A DNA stretch of 48,367 bases, from the NCBI GenBank assembly GCA_013152085.1, contig JAADHC010000042.1, positions 1-48,367 of the forward strand. The letters run 5' to 3'. The notes under the pieces were generated by a model. That model ran no database searches, was not told where the DNA came from, and worked only from the letters and a program-made list of their open reading frames with translations. A program made the position numbers and the translations under genes. This stretch comes from Chlorobiota bacterium. Its GTDB lineage: Bacteria; Bacteroidota; Bacteroidia; Bacteroidales; VadinHA17. How positions within the stretch are numbered: position 1 is the first letter of the stretch; each line of letters begins with the position of its first letter. Positions 25,739 through 32,772 of this stretch are shown piece after piece.

Positions 25739-26791
25739 TCATTCTCTTGGTTCAACAAAGCCATATACACCGATTTTATTTGAACCAAATTGATTTGTAA
25801 CAAATATAAGATACTTTAGTGTGTAACTTTCATCAACAAGGTCATTAAAATAAGACAAGTCATCATAGGAGATTGAAATACCGGCCGGGAGATTCATGTT
25901 TCCCGTACCACCGAAAAACATCAGTAATGATCCATGGCTATCAAATATCTGTACATTTTCAAATGCTGCATCAACAACGAAGAGATTACCTTTTCGATCT
26001 GTTTCAATACCCTTGGGCCGGGTAAATTGTCCGGGACTTCTTCCATAGCCACCCACAGATGTGATAAACTTACCGTTAATTGAATACACTTTAATGGTAA
26101 AATCCCCAAAATCAGAAACGTAGATCATATCATTGGTAACAGTAATATTTGTAGGTTGATATAAGCGATTATTTTTGTCCGGTTGCTGCTCCGGGATAGT
26201 ATAGAGCAATTTATGTTCAATTGTATCATAAACACAGATTTGATGCCCAAGAATGTTGGCCACAAAAATCTTATCCTTATAAATGGCTACATCTGTGGGT
26301 TTAAAATTCTCAGTTTCTCCAAAAGCGTCCAGGTATTTCCCCTCTTCATCAAAGACCACAATCTGTTTCCTGTTCCCGTCGGCAACAAATAATTTTCCGG
26401 CATCATCAACAAAACAATTCAAAGGCAATTTCAGCTGACCTTTTCCTCCCGGTTGGAAATAGTCAAAGGAACCCTCACTGAAATCGATTAATTCAATACC
26501 CCCTATGCCTGTGTCACAAATATATAACCGGTTTTTCCAGGTTTGTATGCCATAAGGACGAACAATGGGCTTTGGCTTTTGTTCCCCAAACATAAATTTA
26601 CTAAATCTCGATTGTTTGCCCGAAATATCCTGTGAGGTATTGATAAACGTGAGAAACTGAATACGAGTAGTATCAGGTGGAGGCGGGAATATGATCAGAT
26701 TATCAGGTTTTGGTGATTTTAGCACATAATTTGAGCAGGAAGAAAAAAAGAATGGGAATAAAATAATTAACCATATAGAAATCCGGCACAT
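25739..26791 (-). CDS. NHL beta-propeller lipoprotein, paralogue B
   Basis: The 350-residue protein starts with a lipoprotein signal (IWLIILFPFFFSSC, C19). Blades with NHL character follow: RLYICDTGIGGIELIDF, LFVADGNRKQIVVFDEEG, IFVANILGHQICVYD, IYVSDFGDFTIKVYSING and LFVVDAAFENVQIFDSHG. GRSPGQFTRPKGIETDRKGN is the classic linker. It has no haem site. It leads the tight gene run NHL - pentahaem lipoprotein - barrel - undecahaem. It resembles the propeller at 19214-20230 in fold and in position at the head of a cytochrome operon. A docking or assembly role on the membrane is inference. Confidence 0.88.
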   Translation of the reverse strand: MCRISIWLIILFPFFFSSCSNYVLKSPKPDNLIIFPPPPDTTRIQFLTFINTSQDISGKQSRFSKFMFGEQKPKPIVRPYGIQTWKNRLYICDTGIGGIELIDFSEGSFDYFQPGGKGQLKLPLNCFVDDAGKLFVADGNRKQIVVFDEEGKYLDAFGETENFKPTDVAIYKDKIFVANILGHQICVYDTIEHKLLYTIPEQQPDKNNRLYQPTNITVTNDMIYVSDFGDFTIKVYSINGKFITSVGGYGRSPGQFTRPKGIETDRKGNLFVVDAAFENVQIFDSHGSLLMFFGGTGNMNLPAGISISYDDLSYFNDLVDESYTLKYLIFVTNQFGSNKIGVYGFVEPRE

Positions 26792-26824
26792 CTCTCAAAA
26801 GTTTAAATTAGCACAAAATACTAA

Positions 26825-26850
26825 TAAAAAAGGTGGTTCTCACCACCCTT
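26825..26850 (-). terminator. Terminator after the tetrahaem cytochrome gene
   Basis: GGTGGT (26832-26837) pairs with ACCACC (26842-26847) around a 4-nt loop. On the minus strand it runs into TTTTTTATT. It separates the tetrahaem gene from the NHL-led operon. Confidence 0.8.
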
Positions 26851-26882
26851 GTTTATGAATTATTGGGATAAAATCCTTAATT

Positions 26883-27491
26883 CTATTTATTGTGACAAGT
26901 CAGGCAGAGTGCGCTACCCGTGTTATCAATTCTAAGCAGGTAAGAATTATTTTGTGTGTTATGTACATCATGGCATGAGGCACATTCAAGTGATCCGCTG
27001 AACAACAGGTCATTTGCAATAGTAGATCCAAGACCGGAATTCTGTGTTGACGGATCATATAATTCACCGTCTGCCGTAGCAAGTGCTGTATTGTATACAA
27101 AAGAAATCGGATGTTCTGTGCTCAGGTCTGTTCCCAGTAAAGCATTTCCGGTAATGAAATTTGTCCCGGTGGTTACTCCGCCGAAATTTTCAAGAGCAAC
27201 GGTTCCGTCATGACAGCTTAAACATAGCTTTGAGCTGGCACTGGGTTGGTTTACCGTGGCATCCAGTGTCGGTGAAGAATATAATGTATAACTACTGGTA
27301 GTCACTTCGTGGTTCCATAATGGCGCATTGGCAACAGTCCCATTCGCATTATGCGGTGTATGACAAACTCCGCACAAAATTCCGGTTGCCCATGACTGCC
27401 CGGAAAAATCATGTGCCGAGCCTGTGATCTGACCAAAACTAACTGTAAAGGAAAAAAGTCCGCTAAGAAGGAAAAAAATTATTCTTTTCAT
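26883..27491 (-). CDS. Tetrahaem c-type cytochrome, candidate filament subunit
   Basis: The 202-residue protein has a signal peptide at 1-20 and CXXCH sites at 40-44, 90-94, 170-174 and 196-200. Five other histidines (H27, H47, H61, H127, H177) are enough to supply a second axial ligand for all four haems. Conserved surroundings are CHTPHN, APLWNH, YTLYSS, LCLSCHDGT, EHPISF, CASCHDVH and LCLTCH. The same pattern recurs in the proteins at 21368 and 17535. Size, haem number and lack of an anchor resemble tetrahaem proteins such as Geobacter OmcE that polymerise outside the cell. I cannot confirm homology without a search. The gene is monocistronic with its own terminator, which would allow high expression. 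Confidence 0.9.
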   Translation of the reverse strand: MKRIIFFLLSGLFSFTVSFGQITGSAHDFSGQSWATGILCGVCHTPHNANGTVANAPLWNHEVTTSSYTLYSSPTLDATVNQPSASSKLCLSCHDGTVALENFGGVTTGTNFITGNALLGTDLSTEHPISFVYNTALATADGELYDPSTQNSGLGSTIANDLLFSGSLECASCHDVHNTQNNSYLLRIDNTGSALCLTCHNK

Positions 27492-28162
27492 AATTGATAT
27501 ATTAAAAATGAATATTATTTCAGGTTGTAAAAATAAGCTTTTTTATCATTTGTTAATTATATAACATTGTGTAATATCTGCTTGGTTTATTTGATATTTG
27601 TCAATTTTCTGATCTTCGTATACAATAAAACCGGATTCAACCTTATTTATATTAACGATCTATGTACGCGAAAGGTTTCAAATAGATCGTGAAATTTTTC
27701 GATTGGATCAAAAAATATAATGATTCTTTTCTTTTTGAAGAATAACTGATTTACAGATTTTTTTTGTCGAGTTTGTTTGACAAAAACAAATTTATTGATT
27801 GCTTCATTCCCTTTACGTCTATTATCTCATTAGGGGGATGATCCTTCGAAAAAGCAGGAATAATACCATCAATTAATAGCGGATATATGTATATCTGAAA
27901 ATGGTATGAAGATCTTTTGTCCCCGGATATTACCGATAAAGCCCTGTGTGTTTGGTTAATAATTTAACATTTAAACAGTTTCTTTATCACGGGTTGTAAT
28001 CTGAAGTCTAAAATGTAATGCGGAGTACGCTACCGTATTCGCTTTGCTCATACGATAGCGTGATCCGGTTAGGGGGAGCCAATCAACAAAATCCCTCCTG
28101 CCTTCGGCAGTGTGGAATTTTTATTTTCATACCTCATTCCTGCAAGCAGGATTCGGTCTGAA
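27492..28162. other. Long intergenic region upstream of the tetrahaem cytochrome gene
   Basis: No gene is visible in these 671 bp. The left part (to about 27960) is AT-rich and must hold the tetrahaem-gene promoter; a TATTTTTA near 27530 (minus) is the best but imperfect -7 candidate. The right part holds hairpins: CGCTACCGTAT / ATACGATAGCG at 28028-28060 with one mismatch, CTGCC-TTC-GGCAG near 28098-28110, and CCTGC-AA-GCAGG near 28139-28150. Confidence 0.5.
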
Positions 28163-28204
28163 AACAAAAATCCCCCGGTACTTTGTACCTGAGGGATTTT
28201 GTTG
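28163..28204 (-). terminator. Terminator after tRNA-Cys
   Basis: On the minus strand AAAATCCCTCAGGTAC pairs with GTACCGGGGGATTTT, allowing one mismatch and one bulge, around a 3-nt loop. TTGTTTTC follows. It begins directly after the tRNA 3' end. Confidence 0.75.
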
Positions 28205-28275
28205 AGGTCGGTAGCGGATTCGAACCGCTGTACACGGTTTTGCAGACCGTTGCCTAACCACTCGGCCAACCGACC
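28205..28275 (-). tRNA. tRNA-Cys (anticodon GCA)
   Basis: The minus strand folds as a complete cloverleaf. The acceptor stem is GGTCGGT/ACCGACC with discriminator U, as expected for tRNA-Cys. The anticodon stem is ACGGT/ACCGT with loop CTGCAAA (anticodon GCA), and the T-arm is AGCGG-TTCGAAT-CCGCT. The CCA end is not encoded. Confidence 0.95.
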
Positions 28276-28287
28276 GATCCTTTGGGT

Positions 28288-28296
28288 GCAAAAATA
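28288..28296 (-). promoter_or_regulatory. -7 box (TATTTTTGC) of tRNA-Cys
   Basis: On the minus strand TATTTTTGC ends 12 bp before the tRNA 5' end, the same spacing as at tRNA-Gln. It matches TAnnTTTG. No TTTG stands 19-21 bp upstream. Confidence 0.6.
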
Positions 28297-28351
28297 ATAA
28301 AAGTGTAGCAAATCCCCTTTAAACGGGCAGAATAATCAGTAAAATCATTCA

Positions 28352-28702
28352 CTAACGGGTCATGGTTACACTGATACTGTCAACCTTACCCCCAACCGGA
28401 GGATTCATCTTTGATACTTTTACCGTAATTTGTTTAATCCCCTTAAATTCCCTGTACAAAGCATCCAGTATACGACCGGCTATATTTTCCAGCAACTTTG
28501 ATTTCATGCCCATTTGCTGTTCTACAATCTCGTATGCACGCTGGTAATTTACGGCATCTTTTAAAGCGTCACTTTTAGCAGGTTGCTCAAGATCGGTTTC
28601 GATGGAAAGATTTACAAGGAATTTGTTTCCGACAATCTGTTCTTCCCTGTAATGCCCGTGATAGGCATAGAACTCCATATTATCGATCTCAATCATCCCC
28701 AT
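28352..28702 (-). CDS. folB: Dihydroneopterin aldolase
   Basis: FolB converts 7,8-dihydroneopterin to 6-hydroxymethyl-dihydropterin in folate synthesis, in the cytosol. The protein has 114 or 116 residues, normal for the family, depending on the ATG at 28696 or 28702. Motifs are IDNMEFYAYHGHYREEQIVGN with the tyrosine-histidine signature, then DALKDAVNYQRAYEIV, LLENIAGRILDAL and VKVSKMNPPVGGKVDSISV, where the lysine and PP-G are characteristic. The frame stays open upstream to 29188, but that part is antisense to glnS and has no family match, so I exclude it. It is divergent from glnS. Confidence 0.9.
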   Translation of the reverse strand: MGMIEIDNMEFYAYHGHYREEQIVGNKFLVNLSIETDLEQPAKSDALKDAVNYQRAYEIVEQQMGMKSKLLENIAGRILDALYREFKGIKQITVKVSKMNPPVGGKVDSISVTMTR

Positions 28703-28810
28703 ACGAGATATTTTGGAACAAATTAAATCAATATCTTCCGAATCATGCCTCCGGAAAAGGGTTTTTTTAAAAATATCCGGAGAAACCCTCCTTTCATCAT
28801 GTTTACTTGC

Positions 28811-28819
28811 TATTTTTGC
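28811..28819 (+). promoter_or_regulatory. -7 box (TATTTTTGC) of glnS
   Basis: TATTTTTGC fits TAnnTTTG and lies 19 bp before the chosen glnS ATG at 28838. Its position supports that start over the upstream in-frame codons, which would precede the promoter. Confidence 0.6.
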
Positions 28820-28837
28820 ATCGTAAAACTTCACTCG

Positions 28838-30553
28838 ATGATTGACCATAAGGAAAAAGGAACTGAAAAGAATTCGGAATCCCTGAATTTTATTGAGACA
28901 CAAATAGAAGAAGATCTGCGGCAGGGAAAAAATAACGGAAAAGTTTATACCCGATTTCCACCCGAACCCAACGGATACCTCCATATCGGACACGCCAAAT
29001 CCATCTGCCTGAATTTCGGCCTGGCTGAAAAATACCACGGGAAATGCAATCTCCGCTTTGATGATACCAATCCGGAGAAGGAGGAAGAAGAATATGTTCA
29101 ATCCATCAAAGAAGATGTCCGCTGGCTTGGATTCCGCTGGGAAGGAGAACCAAAGTTTGCTTCCGACTATTTTGACCGGTTGTATCAATGGGCGATTGTC
29201 ATCATAAAAAAGGGAAAAGCTTATGTGGATGACCAGCCGGCGGCTGTTATTGCGGCACAGCGTGGTACACCTACAGAACCGGGGATAAAAAGTCCGTACA
29301 GAAACCGTGCTGTGGAAGAAAACCTCCGGCTTTTCGAAGAGATGAAAGCCGGAAAATACAAAGACGGAGCAAAGGTGTTACGGGCAAAAATAGATATGGC
29401 ATCCCCTAACATGCACATGCGCGATCCGGTGATGTACAGGATTATGCATAAGGATCATCATCGCACCGGTAATCAGTGGTGTATCTATCCGATGTACGAT
29501 TTTGCCCATGGCCAGAGTGACTACATCGAAGGGATCACTCACTCGATCTGTACCCTGGAATTTGAAGTACATCGCCCGCTGTATGAGTGGTTCCTTGACC
29601 AGATTGTTGAGGGAGTATACCGCCCGCGACAAATTGAGTTTGCCCGCCTGAACCTCAGTTATACGGTGATGAGTAAACGGAAACTGCTCGAACTGGTCGA
29701 AAAAAAGATTGTGGACGGTTGGGATGATCCGCGTATGCCCACCATCTCCGGATTGCGCCGGAGGGGATTTACACCCGAATCGATCCGGAATTTTGCTGAT
29801 CGTATCGGGGTAGCCAAAAGGGACAATGTCATAGATGTATCATTGCTCGAACATTCGCTGCGCGAAGACCTTAATCTTCGTGCTCCTAGGGTGATGGTCG
29901 TACTAAAACCGTTAAAAGTTGTTATTACGAATTATCCGGAAGGAAAAACAGAGGACCTGGAAACCATTAACAATCCCGAGGACGAAACCATGGGAATACG
30001 CAAGATTCCGTTCACCCGCGAGATCTTTATCGAAAAGAATGATTTTATGGAAGATCCTCCGAAAAAATTCTTTCGTCTCTCCCCGGGGAAAGAAGTCAGA
30101 TTAAAGAGTGCCTATATTATCCGTTGCGATGAGGTCATTAAAAACAGTAAAGGCCACATTACCGAATTGCATTGTACTTATGATCCTGAATCAAAAAGCG
30201 GTTCGGGACAAAACCGGAAAGTGAAAGGGACCCTGCACTGGGTAAATGCCTCCTCAGCCATTGAAGTTACCGTCAACCTTTATGACCGGTTATTTAACAA
30301 CCCTGACCCGGCCGGACATAAAGACAAAGATTTCAAGGAATTCTTAAACCCGGATTCCCTGTCCGTACTTAAAGGGTGTAAAGCCGAACCCTCACTGGCA
30401 CAAGCGCAACCCCTGGAACATTTTCAGTTTCAACGCCTGGGATATTTTACGGCAGATCCGGATTCGCAACCCGGGAATCTTATTTTCAACCGTACAGTGC
30501 CACTACGGGACATATGGGCCAGAGCGATGCAAAAAACCGGAAAGAAAAACTAA
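28838..30553 (+). CDS. glnS: Glutaminyl-tRNA synthetase
   Basis: GlnRS charges tRNA-Gln with glutamine using ATP. The protein has 571 residues from the ATG at 28838, a normal length. Class I motifs are [15 protein letters not shown] (HIGH at 49-52) and VMSKRK (278-282), the GlnRS form of KMSKS. The catalytic core carries [11 protein letters not shown] and [20 protein letters not shown]. The C-terminal half has the two anticodon-binding barrels ([29 protein letters not shown], and the C-terminal [13 protein letters not shown]). Having GlnRS means this organism need not make Gln-tRNA by the amidotransferase route. A tRNA-Gln gene lies about 1.25 kb downstream. Confidence 0.97.
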   Translation: MIDHKEKGTEKNSESLNFIETQIEEDLRQGKNNGKVYTRFPPEPNGYLHIGHAKSICLNFGLAEKYHGKCNLRFDDTNPEKEEEEYVQSIKEDVRWLGFRWEGEPKFASDYFDRLYQWAIVIIKKGKAYVDDQPAAVIAAQRGTPTEPGIKSPYRNRAVEENLRLFEEMKAGKYKDGAKVLRAKIDMASPNMHMRDPVMYRIMHKDHHRTGNQWCIYPMYDFAHGQSDYIEGITHSICTLEFEVHRPLYEWFLDQIVEGVYRPRQIEFARLNLSYTVMSKRKLLELVEKKIVDGWDDPRMPTISGLRRRGFTPESIRNFADRIGVAKRDNVIDVSLLEHSLREDLNLRAPRVMVVLKPLKVVITNYPEGKTEDLETINNPEDETMGIRKIPFTREIFIEKNDFMEDPPKKFFRLSPGKEVRLKSAYIIRCDEVIKNSKGHITELHCTYDPESKSGSGQNRKVKGTLHWVNASSAIEVTVNLYDRLFNNPDPAGHKDKDFKEFLNPDSLSVLKGCKAEPSLAQAQPLEHFQFQRLGYFTADPDSQPGNLIFNRTVPLRDIWARAMQKTGKKN

Positions 30554-30643
30554 CCGGGAAGTTTTGTCTGCCTGAAAAAAATATCTTTTTCTTTTGTGTC
30601 TTTTGCAGGAATAGCTAATTTTCTCCTTTTAAAAAATTAAATC

Positions 30644-30650
30644 AGGAGGG
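30644..30650 (+). promoter_or_regulatory. Strong Shine-Dalgarno of the asparaginase gene
   Basis: AGGAGGG lies 6 bp before the ATG at 30657. Such a strong site is uncommon in this window and fixes the start codon. Confidence 0.7.
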
Positions 30651-30656
30651 AAAGTT

Positions 30657-31724
30657 ATGTCATCATCCATTTCACGCAGAAATTTCTTTTACCGGGGTGT
30701 GGGGTTAAGTGCGGGGACACTGATGCTCCGTCATTTTAAGGTGTTTGGCCGGCCGGTCGGGCAGGGTTTGCCCATGATCGTTACAAGCCATACCAATCTT
30801 ACGGGGCAGAAAGCCCTGGAAGCAGGATGGGATGTATTGCAGCAGGGTGGCAGTGCTGTGGATGCCATCGAAAAGGCTGCCAATATCATTGAAGTTGACC
30901 CGGAAGATACCAGTGTCGGTTACGGGGGACTCCCCAATGAGGCGGGTGTTGTACAACTGGATGCCTCGATCATGGATGGGAAAACCTATAATGCCGGAGC
31001 TGTTGGCTGCCTGGAAAACATTAAAACTCCGGTATCCGTAGCACGGATCGTTATGGAACGTACCGATCATATTTTTCTGGTAGGACAGGGGGCGCTTCAG
31101 TTTGCCAGAGAATGGGGTTTTAGGGAAGAAAACCTGCTGACGGAAAAAGCACGAAAAATCTGGCTGCGATGGAAAGAAAACCTGAATCCGGATGATGACT
31201 GGGGCCCTCCCGATCATCTCAGAAACCGGAAAAATGATCAGGCTTACTGGGAAGAATTTCCCGAAATGGAAAATCACCATGGTACGGTCAATGTCCTGGC
31301 GCTGGATCCACAGGGGAATGTTGCAGGGTTAACGACTACCAGCGGGCTGAGTTTTAAGATTCCCGGAAGGGTAGGGGATTCCCCCATCATCGGGGCCGGA
31401 TTGTATGTGGATAATGAAGTCGGAGCTGCCGGGGCCACGGGACGAGGTGAAGATGTAATAAAATCACTGGCGTCCTATTACATCGTTGCCCGTATGGCTG
31501 ACGGACGTACACCTCAGGAGGCTTGTGAAGATGCTCTCAACATGATTATCCGGAAATACAAAAAGGTAAATCCGGATTTTTATCCGAGCGAGAAATTTGT
31601 GGCCATAAATAAATCCGGAGAAGTGGGGTGTGCTACCATGCGTGGACGACACAATCCGAAAATGTCGTTGATGACCCCCCGCGGATTTTCAAAATATGAG
31701 GGAACTATTATCCATCGTACATGA
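30657..31724 (+). CDS. Tat-exported N4-(beta-N-acetylglucosaminyl)-L-asparaginase
   Basis: The 355-residue protein begins with a twin-arginine signal (SRRNFFYRGVGLSAG, residues 5-19). The body matches glycosylasparaginase: GWDVLQQGGSAVDAIEKA, then DTSVGYGGLPNE, then HHGTVNVLALD, in which T210 should be the N-terminal nucleophile freed by self-cleavage after G209. The beta subunit continues GRVGDSPIIGAGLYVDNEVGAAGATGRGED, the family's substrate-binding signature. The enzyme cleaves the GlcNAc-asparagine bond of glycopeptides. Export folded by the Tat route suggests it matures in the cytosol and acts in the periplasm on host or environmental glycopeptides, or on the cell's own. It stands alone between glnS and tRNA-Gln. 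Confidence 0.92.
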   Translation: MSSSISRRNFFYRGVGLSAGTLMLRHFKVFGRPVGQGLPMIVTSHTNLTGQKALEAGWDVLQQGGSAVDAIEKAANIIEVDPEDTSVGYGGLPNEAGVVQLDASIMDGKTYNAGAVGCLENIKTPVSVARIVMERTDHIFLVGQGALQFAREWGFREENLLTEKARKIWLRWKENLNPDDDWGPPDHLRNRKNDQAYWEEFPEMENHHGTVNVLALDPQGNVAGLTTTSGLSFKIPGRVGDSPIIGAGLYVDNEVGAAGATGRGEDVIKSLASYYIVARMADGRTPQEACEDALNMIIRKYKKVNPDFYPSEKFVAINKSGEVGCATMRGRHNPKMSLMTPRGFSKYEGTIIHRT

Positions 31725-31764
31725 TAAGGCTGAGCGGGTTCAGGTGAATTTTCCCTGAAATATT

Positions 31765-31797
31765 TTTGAATTCCTGACCCGGAATGTTTACTTTTGC
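31765..31797 (+). promoter_or_regulatory. Consensus Bacteroidota promoter of tRNA-Gln
   Basis: TTTG (31765-31768) and TACTTTTG (31789-31796) are 20 bp apart, a full match to the TTTG-N19-21-TAnnTTTG promoter. The -7 box ends 11 bp before the tRNA. This is the best single sign of the host phylum in the window. Confidence 0.8.
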
Positions 31798-31807
31798 ACT
31801 CCGATTC

Positions 31808-31880
31808 TGACCCGTGGTGTAATTGGCAACACGTCTGACTCTGGATCAGAAGAGTCCAGGTTCGAACCCTGGCGGGTCAG
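31808..31880 (+). tRNA. tRNA-Gln (anticodon CTG)
   Basis: The 73-nt sequence folds fully: acceptor TGACCCG/CGGGTCA with discriminator G, D-arm GTGT/ACAC, anticodon stem TCTGA/TCAGA with loop CTCTGGA (anticodon CTG), and T-arm CCAGG-TTCGAAC-CCTGG. CCA is not encoded. Confidence 0.95.
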
Positions 31881-31893
31881 CAGAAAAAAAATC

Positions 31894-31923
31894 AACCGTG
31901 GCAACATGCTGCGGTTTTTTTAT
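31894..31923 (+). terminator. Terminator after tRNA-Gln
   Basis: AACCGTGGCA (31894-31903) pairs with TGCTGCGGTT (31907-31916), including two G-U pairs, around a 3-nt loop. A T-run follows. Confidence 0.85.
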
Positions 31924-31940
31924 GTCATTTATGCATGAAT

Positions 31941-32007
31941 TTTATCCGCCAGGATGAGAAGCTTATACCCGAATGGTAAAAACCGTTCGGGAAGTTCCGG
32001 CGGTAAA
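31941..32007 (+). other. Long imperfect hairpin, candidate structured RNA
   Basis: The outer stem pairs TTTA-(T)-CCGCC-(A)-GGA (31941-31954) with TCC-GGCGG-TAAA (31996-32007), two single-base bulges. The inner stem pairs CCCGAATGGT (31968-31977) with ACCGTTCGGG (31982-31991), one G-U pair, with an AAAA loop. No T-run follows directly, so it is not a simple terminator. Confidence 0.55.
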
Positions 32008-32030
32008 TGGAAATGGATAAAAAAAATTAT

Positions 32031-32052
32031 CTACGTAGATATATCTACGTAG
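32031..32052. repeat. Perfect 22-bp palindrome of two CTACGTAG octamers
   Basis: CTACGTAG, ATATAT, CTACGTAG: the whole is self-complementary and each octamer is itself a palindrome. An A-run precedes it and TTTTTT follows, so it could act as a terminator or as a binding site for a dimeric protein. Confidence 0.8.
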
Positions 32053-32324
32053 TTTTTTATTCCTGTAAAAAAATGAAACTTAATAAAATGAGTACGATAT
32101 AGACTTAGATATCAGACATTAATATACAGGATTTTAGACAAATAATCCTTGACGACACCCTTATGCCTGCTTATCTTGGTGGTATGCAGATAATTCCCGG
32201 CAGTTACTAAGGTCCGGGGATAAATGTATAATAACGCTTCCAAACCAATCAAAATTGATATTTGGAGAGTTGAAGCAAATTTTGTAACTTTTTGGACTAC
32301 CGTAAACCATAAAATACTTTTACC

Positions 32325-32621
32325 ATGCAAACGTATATTTTATTAACAAAACTTTCGCCTGACCTTGCTACGCACATGAAAGATCGCAAGGAAATCGGAG
32401 AAGACTGGTTTGAGCAGGTAAAGGAAAAATGTCCGGAAGTGAAATTTATAAGTCATTATGCGTTACTGGGGCAGTATGACTATCTGGGCATTTATGAGGC
32501 ACCGGACGATGAGACAGCTGCTAAAGTATCCATGATCAGCCAGATGAATGGTGCTTTTCAGGCCCAAAGTCTCCCGGCTATTCCATGGAAAAGGTTTCTG
32601 GAACTGACCCGGGAGATCTGA
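32325..32621 (+). CDS. GYD-domain protein
   Basis: The 98-residue protein begins MQTYILLTKLSP and has the GYD-family pattern: LGQYDYLGIYEAPDDETAAKVS near residues 49-70, where the family name comes from the G-x-Y-D motif (GQYD here), then a closing hydrophobic strand. The family is a small dimeric alpha/beta-barrel-like fold without an assigned function. It follows an intergenic region with unusual palindromes and is about 150 bp before the acylase gene, so co-transcription is possible. Confidence 0.8.
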   Translation: MQTYILLTKLSPDLATHMKDRKEIGEDWFEQVKEKCPEVKFISHYALLGQYDYLGIYEAPDDETAAKVSMISQMNGAFQAQSLPAIPWKRFLELTREI

Positions 32622-32772
32622 TCGGGTTTTCCTGTTTTCGTAGTTAATTCCGGTTTTGGAACCCCTTTCCTGTCAGGGACATCTTTTTATCCCCGGGGAA
32701 GAAAAACCCTGTATCGTTTTTCATTTGGTTCATAAATGATTTATTTTAAGGCCTGAACCAAACCACAACATT

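Larger units (their letters stand above)
31881..32324. other. Intergenic region with terminator, long imperfect hairpin and palindrome
   Basis: No gene is visible in these 444 bp. They hold the tRNA-Gln terminator, a 67-nt imperfect hairpin (31941-32007) and a perfect 22-bp palindrome (32031-32052). The remainder up to the GYD gene shows nothing I recognise. Confidence 0.6.

Noticed and set aside
25729-25803. Longer start of the pentahaem lipoprotein
   Set aside because: It overlaps the upstream NHL gene and hides the lipoprotein signal that begins at 25728.
28703-29188. Upstream extension of the folB frame, adding about 160 residues
   Set aside because: It is antisense to the start of glnS, shows no family match, and FolB is complete without it.
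30705-31280. A 191-residue minus-strand frame within the asparaginase gene
   Set aside because: The plus-strand protein has the full glycosylasparaginase signature and a strong ribosome site, so the reverse frame is a shadow.
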